64,000 nucleotides of DNA from SZAS-103 sp038316385 (lineage in GTDB: Bacteria; Pseudomonadota; Gammaproteobacteria; Xanthomonadales; Xanthomonadaceae), in assembly GCA_038316385.1 (NCBI GenBank), contig JBBQAN010000008.1, positions 62,001 through 126,000 on the forward strand. The letters are read 5' to 3'. Positions within the stretch are counted from its first letter, which is position 1. Each line of letters opens with the position of its first letter. This document shows positions 43,111 to 51,123 of this stretch, one piece after another. The notes under the pieces are model-generated. The model had not been told where the DNA came from and did not search any database. It saw only the letters and a program-made list of their open reading frames with translations. The position numbers were made by a program, and so were the translations under genes.

Positions 43111-44691
43111 TCAATGCTGCGAAGACACCTCGATATCCACGCGATCGGGCGAGGGAGCCTGCGACGCTTTCCGCCTGGATGTTGTTTCAGCGTTGATCAA
43201 ATCGACGACAATCCCGCGTTGTTCAAGCAGCTTCGCAACGGCCTGGGCGCGTTTGGTTGCGACGACCTTGTTCCAGTCGGGCGCATGGCCGGTGACGGTG
43301 ACCGATGTCGCGTTCCAGCGCTTGAGCGCCCACGCATCGACTTCAGCGGCCTGCAGTCCGTCGCCTGTGAGATCGGACTGGCCATGATCGAAGAGAACGC
43401 GCAGCAGCGGCTGCAGCGGAGGGATGACCTGGAACCGGGTTTCTGCATTGGCCCCGCCGACATTCTTTTCCATCGCTCGGGCGCCGGCCAGATCGATCCC
43501 GGAGCCGGCACGCAATCGCATGCGTGGAATGGTTCCATCATCCAGTGACTGCAATGTGCCCAGTTGCGCGAGCATTGCGTCGCGAAATCGCTGATCGCGG
43601 GATTCGACCTTGCGCCGCGCATCGCGCTCTGCTGTGGCCGCGCTCTGAAGATCCTCAACGCTTTTTTGCAGGTCGGCAAGCGTGGACCGCCGCAGGGCGT
43701 CGGTGTCATCGTTGGTAGTGACGACTTCGCGCAGCTCCACATGGGTGTCGCGGCGCAGTTGTGTTTGCAGATCCGACTGTATCTTGCTGTCGAGTTCAGG
43801 AACGAACCTCGGCGTCATGAAGACCGCATCGACAAGCAACGGGTTGATGGATGAATCCACGCGCAGCGTGGTGACACGTCCGCCGACGTGGCTTGCATTG
43901 TCCTCAAGAACCGCCCGGACGGTGCGCTCGACCTGAGTACGCACCACGATCTTGCGCAAGGCCAGCCCCAGAGGAACCGAGAGCACGACGAAGATTCCGA
44001 TGACGAGGATCGCCTGTAATACCGATTGTTTCGGCGAATCCGTGCCCTTGAAACCATAAATCCTGGCCACGATCGTCACCGACAGCGCGATCGCGAGCAG
44101 ATTGGTCATGAACAGGAAGAATGCACCACCGGCAATGTGCGGGTTCTGCAGCGCCAGCCCATACCCGGCCACCGCCAGCGGCGGCATCAGGGCGGTTGCA
44201 ATGGCCACACCGACGATGGTCTCGCCCTTGCGCGTGATCGTCGCGTAGGCACCTGCCAGGCCAGAAAAGACCGCGATCAGCAGGTCGAACAGGGTTGGAT
44301 CGGTGCGCGCGATGATCTCGGAAGTGGCGTCCTTGAGCGGCGAAAACCAAACGATTGCCACCGCTGTCAGCGCTGCCAGCCCGATCCCGACACCCAGCGA
44401 ACCGAGTGCACGCCGCACCGTGCCCGAGGCAAACGTCGCCAGGCCCATGCCGAGCTCGACAATCGGACCCATCAGCGGCGAGATCAGCATCGCGCCGATA
44501 ATCACCGCGACCGAATTCTGCAGCAGCCCGAGCGTGGCGATGCCGCTGGACAGCACCGTCATGAACGCGTAGCGCGGCGCGAGCGCGCTCTCCGATGCGA
44601 CGTGCTCGAGCACGGCTGCGCGGTCGCAGCTTTCGACGGCCGTTCGGCGCCAGTGCAGCGCGCGCAACCAGATTTTTCGCAGAAAGTTCAT
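43111..44691 (-). CDS. DUF389 membrane protein with OmpA-like C-terminal domain
   Basis: 526 residues. Residues about 40-265 are the polytopic DUF389 region (GIATLGLLQNSVAVIIGAMLISPLMGPIVELG, MPPLAVAGYGLA). Then a soluble portion includes a coiled coil (LQKSVEDLQSAATAERDARRKVE). The last about 110 residues resemble an OmpA-type domain: RVLFDHGQSDLTGDGL, SVTVTGHAPDW, KRAQAVAKLLEQRGI. DUF389 function is unknown. The tail would let an inner-membrane protein touch peptidoglycan if it faces the periplasm. The DUF389 call is firm; the OmpA-like match is moderate. Confidence 0.8.
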   Translation of the reverse strand: MNFLRKIWLRALHWRRTAVESCDRAAVLEHVASESALAPRYAFMTVLSSGIATLGLLQNSVAVIIGAMLISPLMGPIVELGMGLATFASGTVRRALGSLGVGIGLAALTAVAIVWFSPLKDATSEIIARTDPTLFDLLIAVFSGLAGAYATITRKGETIVGVAIATALMPPLAVAGYGLALQNPHIAGGAFFLFMTNLLAIALSVTIVARIYGFKGTDSPKQSVLQAILVIGIFVVLSVPLGLALRKIVVRTQVERTVRAVLEDNASHVGGRVTTLRVDSSINPLLVDAVFMTPRFVPELDSKIQSDLQTQLRRDTHVELREVVTTNDDTDALRRSTLADLQKSVEDLQSAATAERDARRKVESRDQRFRDAMLAQLGTLQSLDDGTIPRMRLRAGSGIDLAGARAMEKNVGGANAETRFQVIPPLQPLLRVLFDHGQSDLTGDGLQAAEVDAWALKRWNATSVTVTGHAPDWNKVVATKRAQAVAKLLEQRGIVVDLINAETTSRRKASQAPSPDRVDIEVSSQH

Positions 44692-44835
44692 GAAGTCGTC
44701 GATCAGCGTCCTGCTGCATTCTGGCCCATGCGTGGCTTGCCCGCACGCGCGACATCAAGCGATCCGGAACCGACACTCCCGTAGGCGAGACGGCGCAGCC
44801 TAGAATGCAGCGATTCGCCAGCGGTGGAGAAACGA

Positions 44836-46101
44836 ATGTTCCAGATCGCGATCGCCTGCGTGGTCATCACAGCGCTGCTGGCTTATGTGAACCACCGTTT
44901 CATTGGTCTGCCAACCACCGTCGGGGTGATGGCGATCGCCTTGTTGCTGTCGCTGGCTTTGATCGGGCTGGATCACTTCGGGTTCGGATCGCTGCACGAC
45001 TACGAGAAACGCCTGCTCGATTCGATCGATTTTTCGCAAGTGCTGATGCAGGGAATGTTGTCGGTGCTGCTGTTCGCCGGGGCTCTGCACGTCGATCTGA
45101 GCCAGTTGCGAGACTACCGATGGCAGGTGGCGGTGCTGGCTGTGGTGGGGACGGCATTGTCAACCGCGATCGTCGGATTCGGCGTGTGGTACCTGTTGCC
45201 GCTGCTCGGGATCGGACTGCCGCTGACGTGGTGCCTGGTCTTCGGCGCGCTGATCTCGCCGACCGATCCGATCGCGGTCATCGGCATCCTCAAGTCAGCT
45301 GCCGCGCCCGACAACGTCGGCGTCGTTGTCGCCGGGGAGTCGCTGTTCAACGACGGTATAGGCGTCGTGCTTTTCTCTGTGCTGCTGGGCGTGGCGACCG
45401 GAAGCGGGTCGCCGCAATGGCATGACGCCTTCATGTTGCTGCTGCGCGAGGGCGCCGGCGGTCTTGCGCTTGGCGGCGCGGTGGGCGTCGTGCTATTCGC
45501 GCTGCTGCGCAGCATCAACAGCTACGAGGTCGAAGTCATGCTGACTCTGGCTGCAGTGCTTGGCGGGTATGAGCTCGCTCAAGGCGTGCATGTGTCGGGC
45601 CCGCTCGCGATGGTCGTCACCGGATTGATCATCGGCAACCACGGCCGCGCACTGGCGATGTCCGATACGACGCGGCACCACGTGGACCTGTTCTGGAAAC
45701 TGCTCGATCAGATCTTGAATGCCGTGCTGTTCGTGCTGCTCGGGCTGGAGATTGTGGTGGTTCCATTCAGCCCGTCGGTGTTTCTCGCCGCAGTCGGCGC
45801 CGTTGTCGTGACCCTGATTGCGAGAACGCTGACGGTGGGAGCGCCGGTAGCGGCGCTGCGCCGGTGGTTCAAGCTGCCTACCGGATCGTGGCAGGTGCTG
45901 ACCTGGGGGGGCTTGCGCGGGGGGATATCTGTTGCGCTGGCGCTGTCCTTGCCGTACGGACCGGTGCGTGATCTCGTCCTCGCACTGACCTACGGTGTGG
46001 TCGTGTTCTCGATCCTGGTTCAGGGCCTCACCATCCGCAGTCTGATCGAACGCGTCTTCAGCGCCGTGCGCCGCAGCGAATCCGGCGCATTGCACTCCTG
46101 A
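44836..46101 (+). CDS. CPA1-family Na+/H+ antiporter (NhaP-like)
   Basis: 421 residues with about 12 transmembrane helices and the CPA1 signatures GALISPTDPIAVIGILK and VVAGESLFNDGIGVVLF (ion-binding Asp). Exchanges Na+ or K+ for protons at the inner membrane. ATG 44836 is chosen because GGAGA lies six bases upstream; an in-frame GTG is 12 bases earlier. It is divergent from the DUF389 gene. Confidence 0.93.
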   Translation: MFQIAIACVVITALLAYVNHRFIGLPTTVGVMAIALLLSLALIGLDHFGFGSLHDYEKRLLDSIDFSQVLMQGMLSVLLFAGALHVDLSQLRDYRWQVAVLAVVGTALSTAIVGFGVWYLLPLLGIGLPLTWCLVFGALISPTDPIAVIGILKSAAAPDNVGVVVAGESLFNDGIGVVLFSVLLGVATGSGSPQWHDAFMLLLREGAGGLALGGAVGVVLFALLRSINSYEVEVMLTLAAVLGGYELAQGVHVSGPLAMVVTGLIIGNHGRALAMSDTTRHHVDLFWKLLDQILNAVLFVLLGLEIVVVPFSPSVFLAAVGAVVVTLIARTLTVGAPVAALRRWFKLPTGSWQVLTWGGLRGGISVALALSLPYGPVRDLVLALTYGVVVFSILVQGLTIRSLIERVFSAVRRSESGALHS

Positions 46102-46246
46102 TCAAAAGTGCCCCACTTCCTGACGATGGCCGATTTACGGTCTGCCGGGTCAGGTGCGCCGCGCAATCGATTGCCACGATCTACGACAACTGCCGTTGCT
46201 TGCCGGTACGCTGTAGGATCGTCGAAAGCCCGGGCGAGAATCCTCC

Positions 46247-46912
46247 TTGATCACCGTCCACCATCTCGCGCAGTCGCGCTCGCAGCGCGTCTTGTGGCTA
46301 CTCGAAGAGCTGGGACTGGACTACGAGATCGCCCCCTACCTGCGCGATCCGGCAACTCAACAGGCGCCGGCCGCGCTACGGGAAGCCCATTCGTTGGGCA
46401 AGGCGCCGGTCATCGTGGATGGCGAAACGACCGTCGCCGAATCGGGAGCGATCATCGAATACCTTGTCGGGAAATTCGGCAAGGACTCGGGACTGCGCCC
46501 GCCCGAAGGTTCGCCCGACCGTCTCCGCTACACCTACTGGTTGCATTACGCCGAGGGATCGGCCATGACTCCACTATTGCTGGGCCAGGCATTTGCGCGG
46601 CTTCCGGAAACATCGATGCCCTTCTTCATGCGGCCGATCGCGGCCAGGGTTGCGCGGTCGATGTATCGCACGCGGATACGACCGCAGATTGCGGTCCATC
46701 TGGATTTCATGGAAGCGGCACTCGACAAATCCCAGTGGTTCGCAGGCGCTGCATTCAGCGCGGCGGATATCCAGATGAGCTTTCCGGTCGAGGCGATCGT
46801 GGCGCATTTTGGACCTGGAGCGCATCGACGCAGGCTCGTCCATTGGCTCATACGCATTCACGCGCGCCCTGCGTACCAGCGCGCGATCGCGAATGGCAGA
46901 GTCGCGCGGTGA
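46247..46912 (+). CDS. Glutathione S-transferase family protein
   Basis: 221 residues from TTG 46247. The N-terminal thioredoxin-like domain (ITVHHLAQSRSQRVLWLLEELGLDYE, GKAPVIVDGETTVAESGAIIEYL) contains the glutathione-binding Pro and Glu-Ser. The helical C-domain follows (WLHYAEGSAMTPLL, FAGAAFSAADIQMSFP). The TTG start fits the conserved N-terminus; no better ATG exists. Substrate unknown. Confidence 0.92.
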   Translation: MITVHHLAQSRSQRVLWLLEELGLDYEIAPYLRDPATQQAPAALREAHSLGKAPVIVDGETTVAESGAIIEYLVGKFGKDSGLRPPEGSPDRLRYTYWLHYAEGSAMTPLLLGQAFARLPETSMPFFMRPIAARVARSMYRTRIRPQIAVHLDFMEAALDKSQWFAGAAFSAADIQMSFPVEAIVAHFGPGAHRRRLVHWLIRIHARPAYQRAIANGRVAR

Positions 46913-47500
46913 ACAACCCAACGAGCGCGTGATCAGGATGGAAAGACCGTTGACGAAGAGCGAAGGTGACTGTCGCTGCCCGGACGTCGACGTCCGTTCC
47001 GAAACCATTCGCCCGAACCGAGCATCGAATCCTCATGGATGAGGCTGTGCGTCAAGTCGCCTGAAACCTTCGACAATCATCACGTCTGTTTTGGCCGAAG
47101 CGATGGCGTGCCGATGTAGAGGGTGCGATTCGACGCACTCGCAGCGAACATTGGCACCAAGGGCAGCGGGCTATCGTAGCTGCCACCGTCGTAGCTGCAC
47201 GCGTATGCCGTGTGGATGCTTCGTGTGCCAGTCGGACCTTCCGCGTCCGGCAAGGATGGACTTCCACCTGATTGGCCCAGCCACTGTTCGCTACCGAACG
47301 GAATGTCGTTTGCACCGCGAGTATCTTGATCCGCTGCGTGCAGTACCGATACCAGGCACCAACCATGACAGGCGCAATTTACGTCGCTGGTCGCACTTGC
47401 CCTTTGGATTTCCAGCCGGGAAATCCCGATGCGGCAAGCAAGAGATTCAATTGATGCACAGCGGAGATGACCAACGCATGTCGCGAAAGTACGCACCGTA
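46913..47500. other. Long intergenic region before ackA; possible gene remnant
   Basis: 588 bases. Open frames exist on both strands (for example minus 47080-47634, which would overlap ackA by 134 bases, and plus 47091-47501). None has a convincing start signal or recognisable domain. It should include the promoter of the ackA-xfp-H+-ATPase-ppk2 block; no clear -35/-10 pair was spotted. Confidence 0.45.
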
Positions 47501-48712
47501 ATGCCTGTTGCCGCGCGCATCCTGACGATCAACGGCGGTTCGTCGAGCATCAAGTTCGCGCTGTTTGAGGCAGACGGCGCGTTGCGACAAATCTTGTCGG
47601 GCGCAATCGAACGGATCGGACTGCCTGATGCCACGTTTCAGGTCACCAACGAAAATCCGGAGAACGCGGTTTCGCGCACAGTGAGTGCGTCGAATCACAC
47701 AGCAGCGGTCGGCGTGCTAACCGACTGGATTGAAAGCAGCTCCGCGTGTGGTGTGCTGACGGCCATCGGTCATCGCGTCGTGCACGGCGGCCCTGATTAT
47801 TGCGAACCGCAACGCGTCACTTCGGAAATGCTTGCCGAGTTGCGGCGACTGACGGCATTCGATCCCGAACATTTGCCCGAGGAGATCGGGCTGATCGAGG
47901 CGTTCCAGCGTCGCTTCCCGGAGCTGCCGCAGATTGCGTGCTTCGACACCGAATTCCATCGCGATCTGCCGCGCGTTGCCAGATTGCTGCCGATCCCGCG
48001 CCGCTATGAAGCGATGGGCGTGCGTCGTTATGGTTTCCACGGATTGTCGTATGCGTTTTTGATGAAAGAACTTGCGCGTCTTGGCGATCCCGCTGCCAGT
48101 GCGGGCCGGGTGATCCTCGTCCACCTCGGCAGCGGCGCGAGCCTTGCTGCAGTGCGCGATGGCAATTCCATCGACACCAGCATGGGTTTCACGCCGACGT
48201 CTGGAATCCCGATGAGTACGCGTTCGGGCGATCTGGATCCCGGCCTGGTCGACTATCTGGCGCGCACCGAAAACATGAGCGAGCAGCAATTCAACGACAT
48301 GGTCACTACGCAGTCGGGATTGCTCGGCATCTCCGAAACCAGTTCCGACATGCGCGACCTGCTGGCATGCGAGACGCACGACGTGCGGGCGGCCGAGGCG
48401 GTGGCGCTGTTCTGCTATCAGGTAAAGAAATGGATCGGCGCGTTCGCGGCGGCGTTGGGCGGCGTCGACACGCTGGTGTTCGCCGGCGGCATCGGTGAGA
48501 ACTCGCCGGTTGTCAGGGCTCGTATTTGCGCAGGACTTGGATTTCTCGGCATTGAACTAGTCGAAGAAAAGAACGCGGCAAACGAAAGCGTCATCTCAGC
48601 CACAGCAAGCAGGATTGCCGTCCGCGTCATTCGCACGGACGAGCAATTCATGATCGCGAAGTCCGTTATTCGCGTCCTCGAGACCGAACTACACGGAGAT
48701 CGCTCGTCATGA
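47501..48712 (+). CDS. ackA: Acetate kinase
   Basis: 403 residues of normal length with ILTINGGSSSIKFALF, RVVHGGPDY, FDTEFHRDLP, RYGFHGLSYAF, ILVHLGSGASLAAV, TPTSGIPMSTRSGDLDPG and FAGGIGENSP. It converts acetyl phosphate and ADP to acetate and ATP. Its stop overlaps the start of the phosphoketolase gene (ATGA). No pta gene follows, so acetyl phosphate here most likely comes from phosphoketolase. Confidence 0.97.
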   Translation: MPVAARILTINGGSSSIKFALFEADGALRQILSGAIERIGLPDATFQVTNENPENAVSRTVSASNHTAAVGVLTDWIESSSACGVLTAIGHRVVHGGPDYCEPQRVTSEMLAELRRLTAFDPEHLPEEIGLIEAFQRRFPELPQIACFDTEFHRDLPRVARLLPIPRRYEAMGVRRYGFHGLSYAFLMKELARLGDPAASAGRVILVHLGSGASLAAVRDGNSIDTSMGFTPTSGIPMSTRSGDLDPGLVDYLARTENMSEQQFNDMVTTQSGLLGISETSSDMRDLLACETHDVRAAEAVALFCYQVKKWIGAFAAALGGVDTLVFAGGIGENSPVVRARICAGLGFLGIELVEEKNAANESVISATASRIAVRVIRTDEQFMIAKSVIRVLETELHGDRSS

Positions 48713-51078
48713 CAAGCCGCACACTCACTCCGGATCTGCTGCACAAGATCGACGCCTACTGGCGCGCTGCAAATTATTTGTCGGTCGGACAGATTTATCT
48801 TTACGACAATCCGTTGCTGAAAAAACCGCTGAAGCTCGCGCACGTCAAGCCGCTGGTGGTCGGCCACTGGGGGACCACGCCCGGACAGAACTTCATTTAC
48901 GTGCATCTGAACCGTGTGATCAAAAAATACGATCTCGACATGTTCTATGTCGCAGGTCCTGGCCACGGTGGGCCGGCGATCGTCGGCAATGTCTATCTCG
49001 AAGGCACATGGAGCGAGGTCTATCCGGACATCACCGAGGACGAAGCCGGGCTGAAGAAATTCTTCAAGCAATTCTCGTTTCCCGGTGGAATCTCCAGCCA
49101 TGTCGCGCCGACCACACCGGGTTCGATCCATGAAGGCGGCGAGTTGGGCTATTCGCTCAGCCACGCGTTCGGTGCCGCGTTCGACAATCCTGACCTGATC
49201 GTCGCTTGCGTCGTCGGCGATGGCGAAGCGGAAACCGCGCCGCTCGCCACGGCATGGCAATCCACGCGGATGCTCGACCCCTCCACCGATGGCGCCGTGT
49301 TGCCGATCCTGCATCTGAATGGCTACAAGATCAGCAACCCCACGCTCCTGGCCCGCATCGGGCACGAGCAGCTCGACCAATACTTCCGTGGCTGCGGTTG
49401 GACGCCTTACTTCGTGGAAGGCGACGATCCGGACACCATGCATGAACTCATGGCCAGCACGCTGGACGCAGCCATCGAAGACATCCGTACGATTCAGAAG
49501 AACGCGCGCGACCAGAGCGACGCGGCACGACCGCGTTGGCCGATGATCATCCTCCGCTCGCCCAAGGGCTGGACCGGACCGAAAATGGTTGACGGCCTGA
49601 AGAACGAAGGCACATTTCGATCGCATCAGGTTCCGTTACTCGTCAATGCCGCGCATCCCGATCATGTGGGGCAGCTTGAAAGCTGGATGAAGAGCTACAA
49701 GCCCGAAGAACTGTTCGACGAGGCCGGCAAGCTGATGCCGGAATTGGCCGAGCTGGCGCCCAAGGGCGATCGCCGAATGGGTGCCAATCCGCATACCAAT
49801 GGCGGCCTGCTGTTGCGCGATCTGCACATGCCGGATTTCCGCGTGCACGCGGTCGATGTGGTGTCGCCCGGCGCCGTCGATGCGCAGGACACGCTGGTGC
49901 TGGGCAAGTTCCTGCGCGATATCGTGGTGGCCAACCAGGACCATCGCAATTTTCGCGTGTTCGGTCCCGACGAAACACTCTCCAATCTTCTCGGGGCCGT
50001 ATTCGAGGTCACTAACCGCCAATGGGACGCGATCGAACAAGACAACGATGAATTTCTCGCGCCGGCCGGGCGCGTGCTCGATTCAATGCTCAGCGAACAC
50101 CAGTGCGAAGGCTGGCTGGAAGGCTATCTGCTCACCGGCAGGCACGGCTTGTTCAACAGCTACGAAGCCTTCATCCGCATCGTCGATTCAATGTTCAGCC
50201 AGCACGCCAAATGGCTGAAGGTGACCAAGGAGTTGCCGTGGCGCCGGCCGATTGCCTCGCTCAATTACCTGCTCGCCTCGCACGTCTGGCAGCAGGACCA
50301 CAACGGTTTCACCCATCAGGATCCGGGCTTTCTAGACCACGTCATCAACAAGAAGGCCGACATCGTTCGCGTCTACCTGCCGCCGGATGCCAACTGCCTG
50401 CTGTCGACGTTCGATCACTGCCTGCGCAGCCGCAACTACGTCAACGTCGTGGTGGCCGGGAAACACGCATTGCCGCAATGGCTGAGCATGGACGCCGCGG
50501 TGTTGCACTGCACGCAAGGCATCGGCATCTGGCAATGGGCGAGCAACGATCAGCACGCCGAACCCGACGTGGTGATGGCTTGCTGCGGCGACACGCCGAC
50601 GCTGGAAATCCTGGCTGCGGTTTCGATCCTGCGCGAACACCTGCCCGAATTGAAGATTCGCGTCGTCAACGTCGTCGACCTGATGAAACTGCAATCGAGC
50701 TCCGAGCATCCGCACGGATTGAACGAGCAGGACTACGACTCGTTGTTCACCACCGACAAACACATCATCTTCGGCTTCCACGGCTATCCGTGGCTGATCC
50801 ACCGACTCACCTATCGGCGAACCAACCAGAACCTGCACGTTCGCGGCTACAAGGAAGAGGGCACGATCACGACGCCGTTCGACATGCGCGTGCAAAACGA
50901 TCTCGATCGCTACCACCTGGTGCAGGACGTCATCGACCGACTGCCGCACCTCGGCTCGCCGGGCGCCTACCTGAAGCAGCAGATGCGCGACAAGTTGATC
51001 CAACACAAGCAGTACATCGACGAACACGGCGAAGACATGCCGGAAATCCTCGATTGGAAATGGACAGCGCACGCCTGA
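48709..51078 (+). CDS. xfp: Xylulose-5-phosphate/fructose-6-phosphate phosphoketolase
   Basis: 789 residues, typical length, with GHWGTTPGQNFIYVHLNR, YVAGPGHGGPAIVGNVYLEG, HVAPTTPGSIHEGGELGYSL and the thiamine diphosphate site GDGEAETAPLATAW. It cleaves xylulose-5-P or fructose-6-P with phosphate into acetyl phosphate and a smaller sugar phosphate. Overlap with ackA by four bases indicates tight co-translation; together they make ATP directly from pentose phosphates. Confidence 0.97.
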   Translation: MTSRTLTPDLLHKIDAYWRAANYLSVGQIYLYDNPLLKKPLKLAHVKPLVVGHWGTTPGQNFIYVHLNRVIKKYDLDMFYVAGPGHGGPAIVGNVYLEGTWSEVYPDITEDEAGLKKFFKQFSFPGGISSHVAPTTPGSIHEGGELGYSLSHAFGAAFDNPDLIVACVVGDGEAETAPLATAWQSTRMLDPSTDGAVLPILHLNGYKISNPTLLARIGHEQLDQYFRGCGWTPYFVEGDDPDTMHELMASTLDAAIEDIRTIQKNARDQSDAARPRWPMIILRSPKGWTGPKMVDGLKNEGTFRSHQVPLLVNAAHPDHVGQLESWMKSYKPEELFDEAGKLMPELAELAPKGDRRMGANPHTNGGLLLRDLHMPDFRVHAVDVVSPGAVDAQDTLVLGKFLRDIVVANQDHRNFRVFGPDETLSNLLGAVFEVTNRQWDAIEQDNDEFLAPAGRVLDSMLSEHQCEGWLEGYLLTGRHGLFNSYEAFIRIVDSMFSQHAKWLKVTKELPWRRPIASLNYLLASHVWQQDHNGFTHQDPGFLDHVINKKADIVRVYLPPDANCLLSTFDHCLRSRNYVNVVVAGKHALPQWLSMDAAVLHCTQGIGIWQWASNDQHAEPDVVMACCGDTPTLEILAAVSILREHLPELKIRVVNVVDLMKLQSSSEHPHGLNEQDYDSLFTTDKHIIFGFHGYPWLIHRLTYRRTNQNLHVRGYKEEGTITTPFDMRVQNDLDRYHLVQDVIDRLPHLGSPGAYLKQQMRDKLIQHKQYIDEHGEDMPEILDWKWTAHA

Positions 51079-51123
51079 GTCGGCGCCCGCTGGCTTTGCA
51101 CAGCAACGACATCAGGAAGGGTC

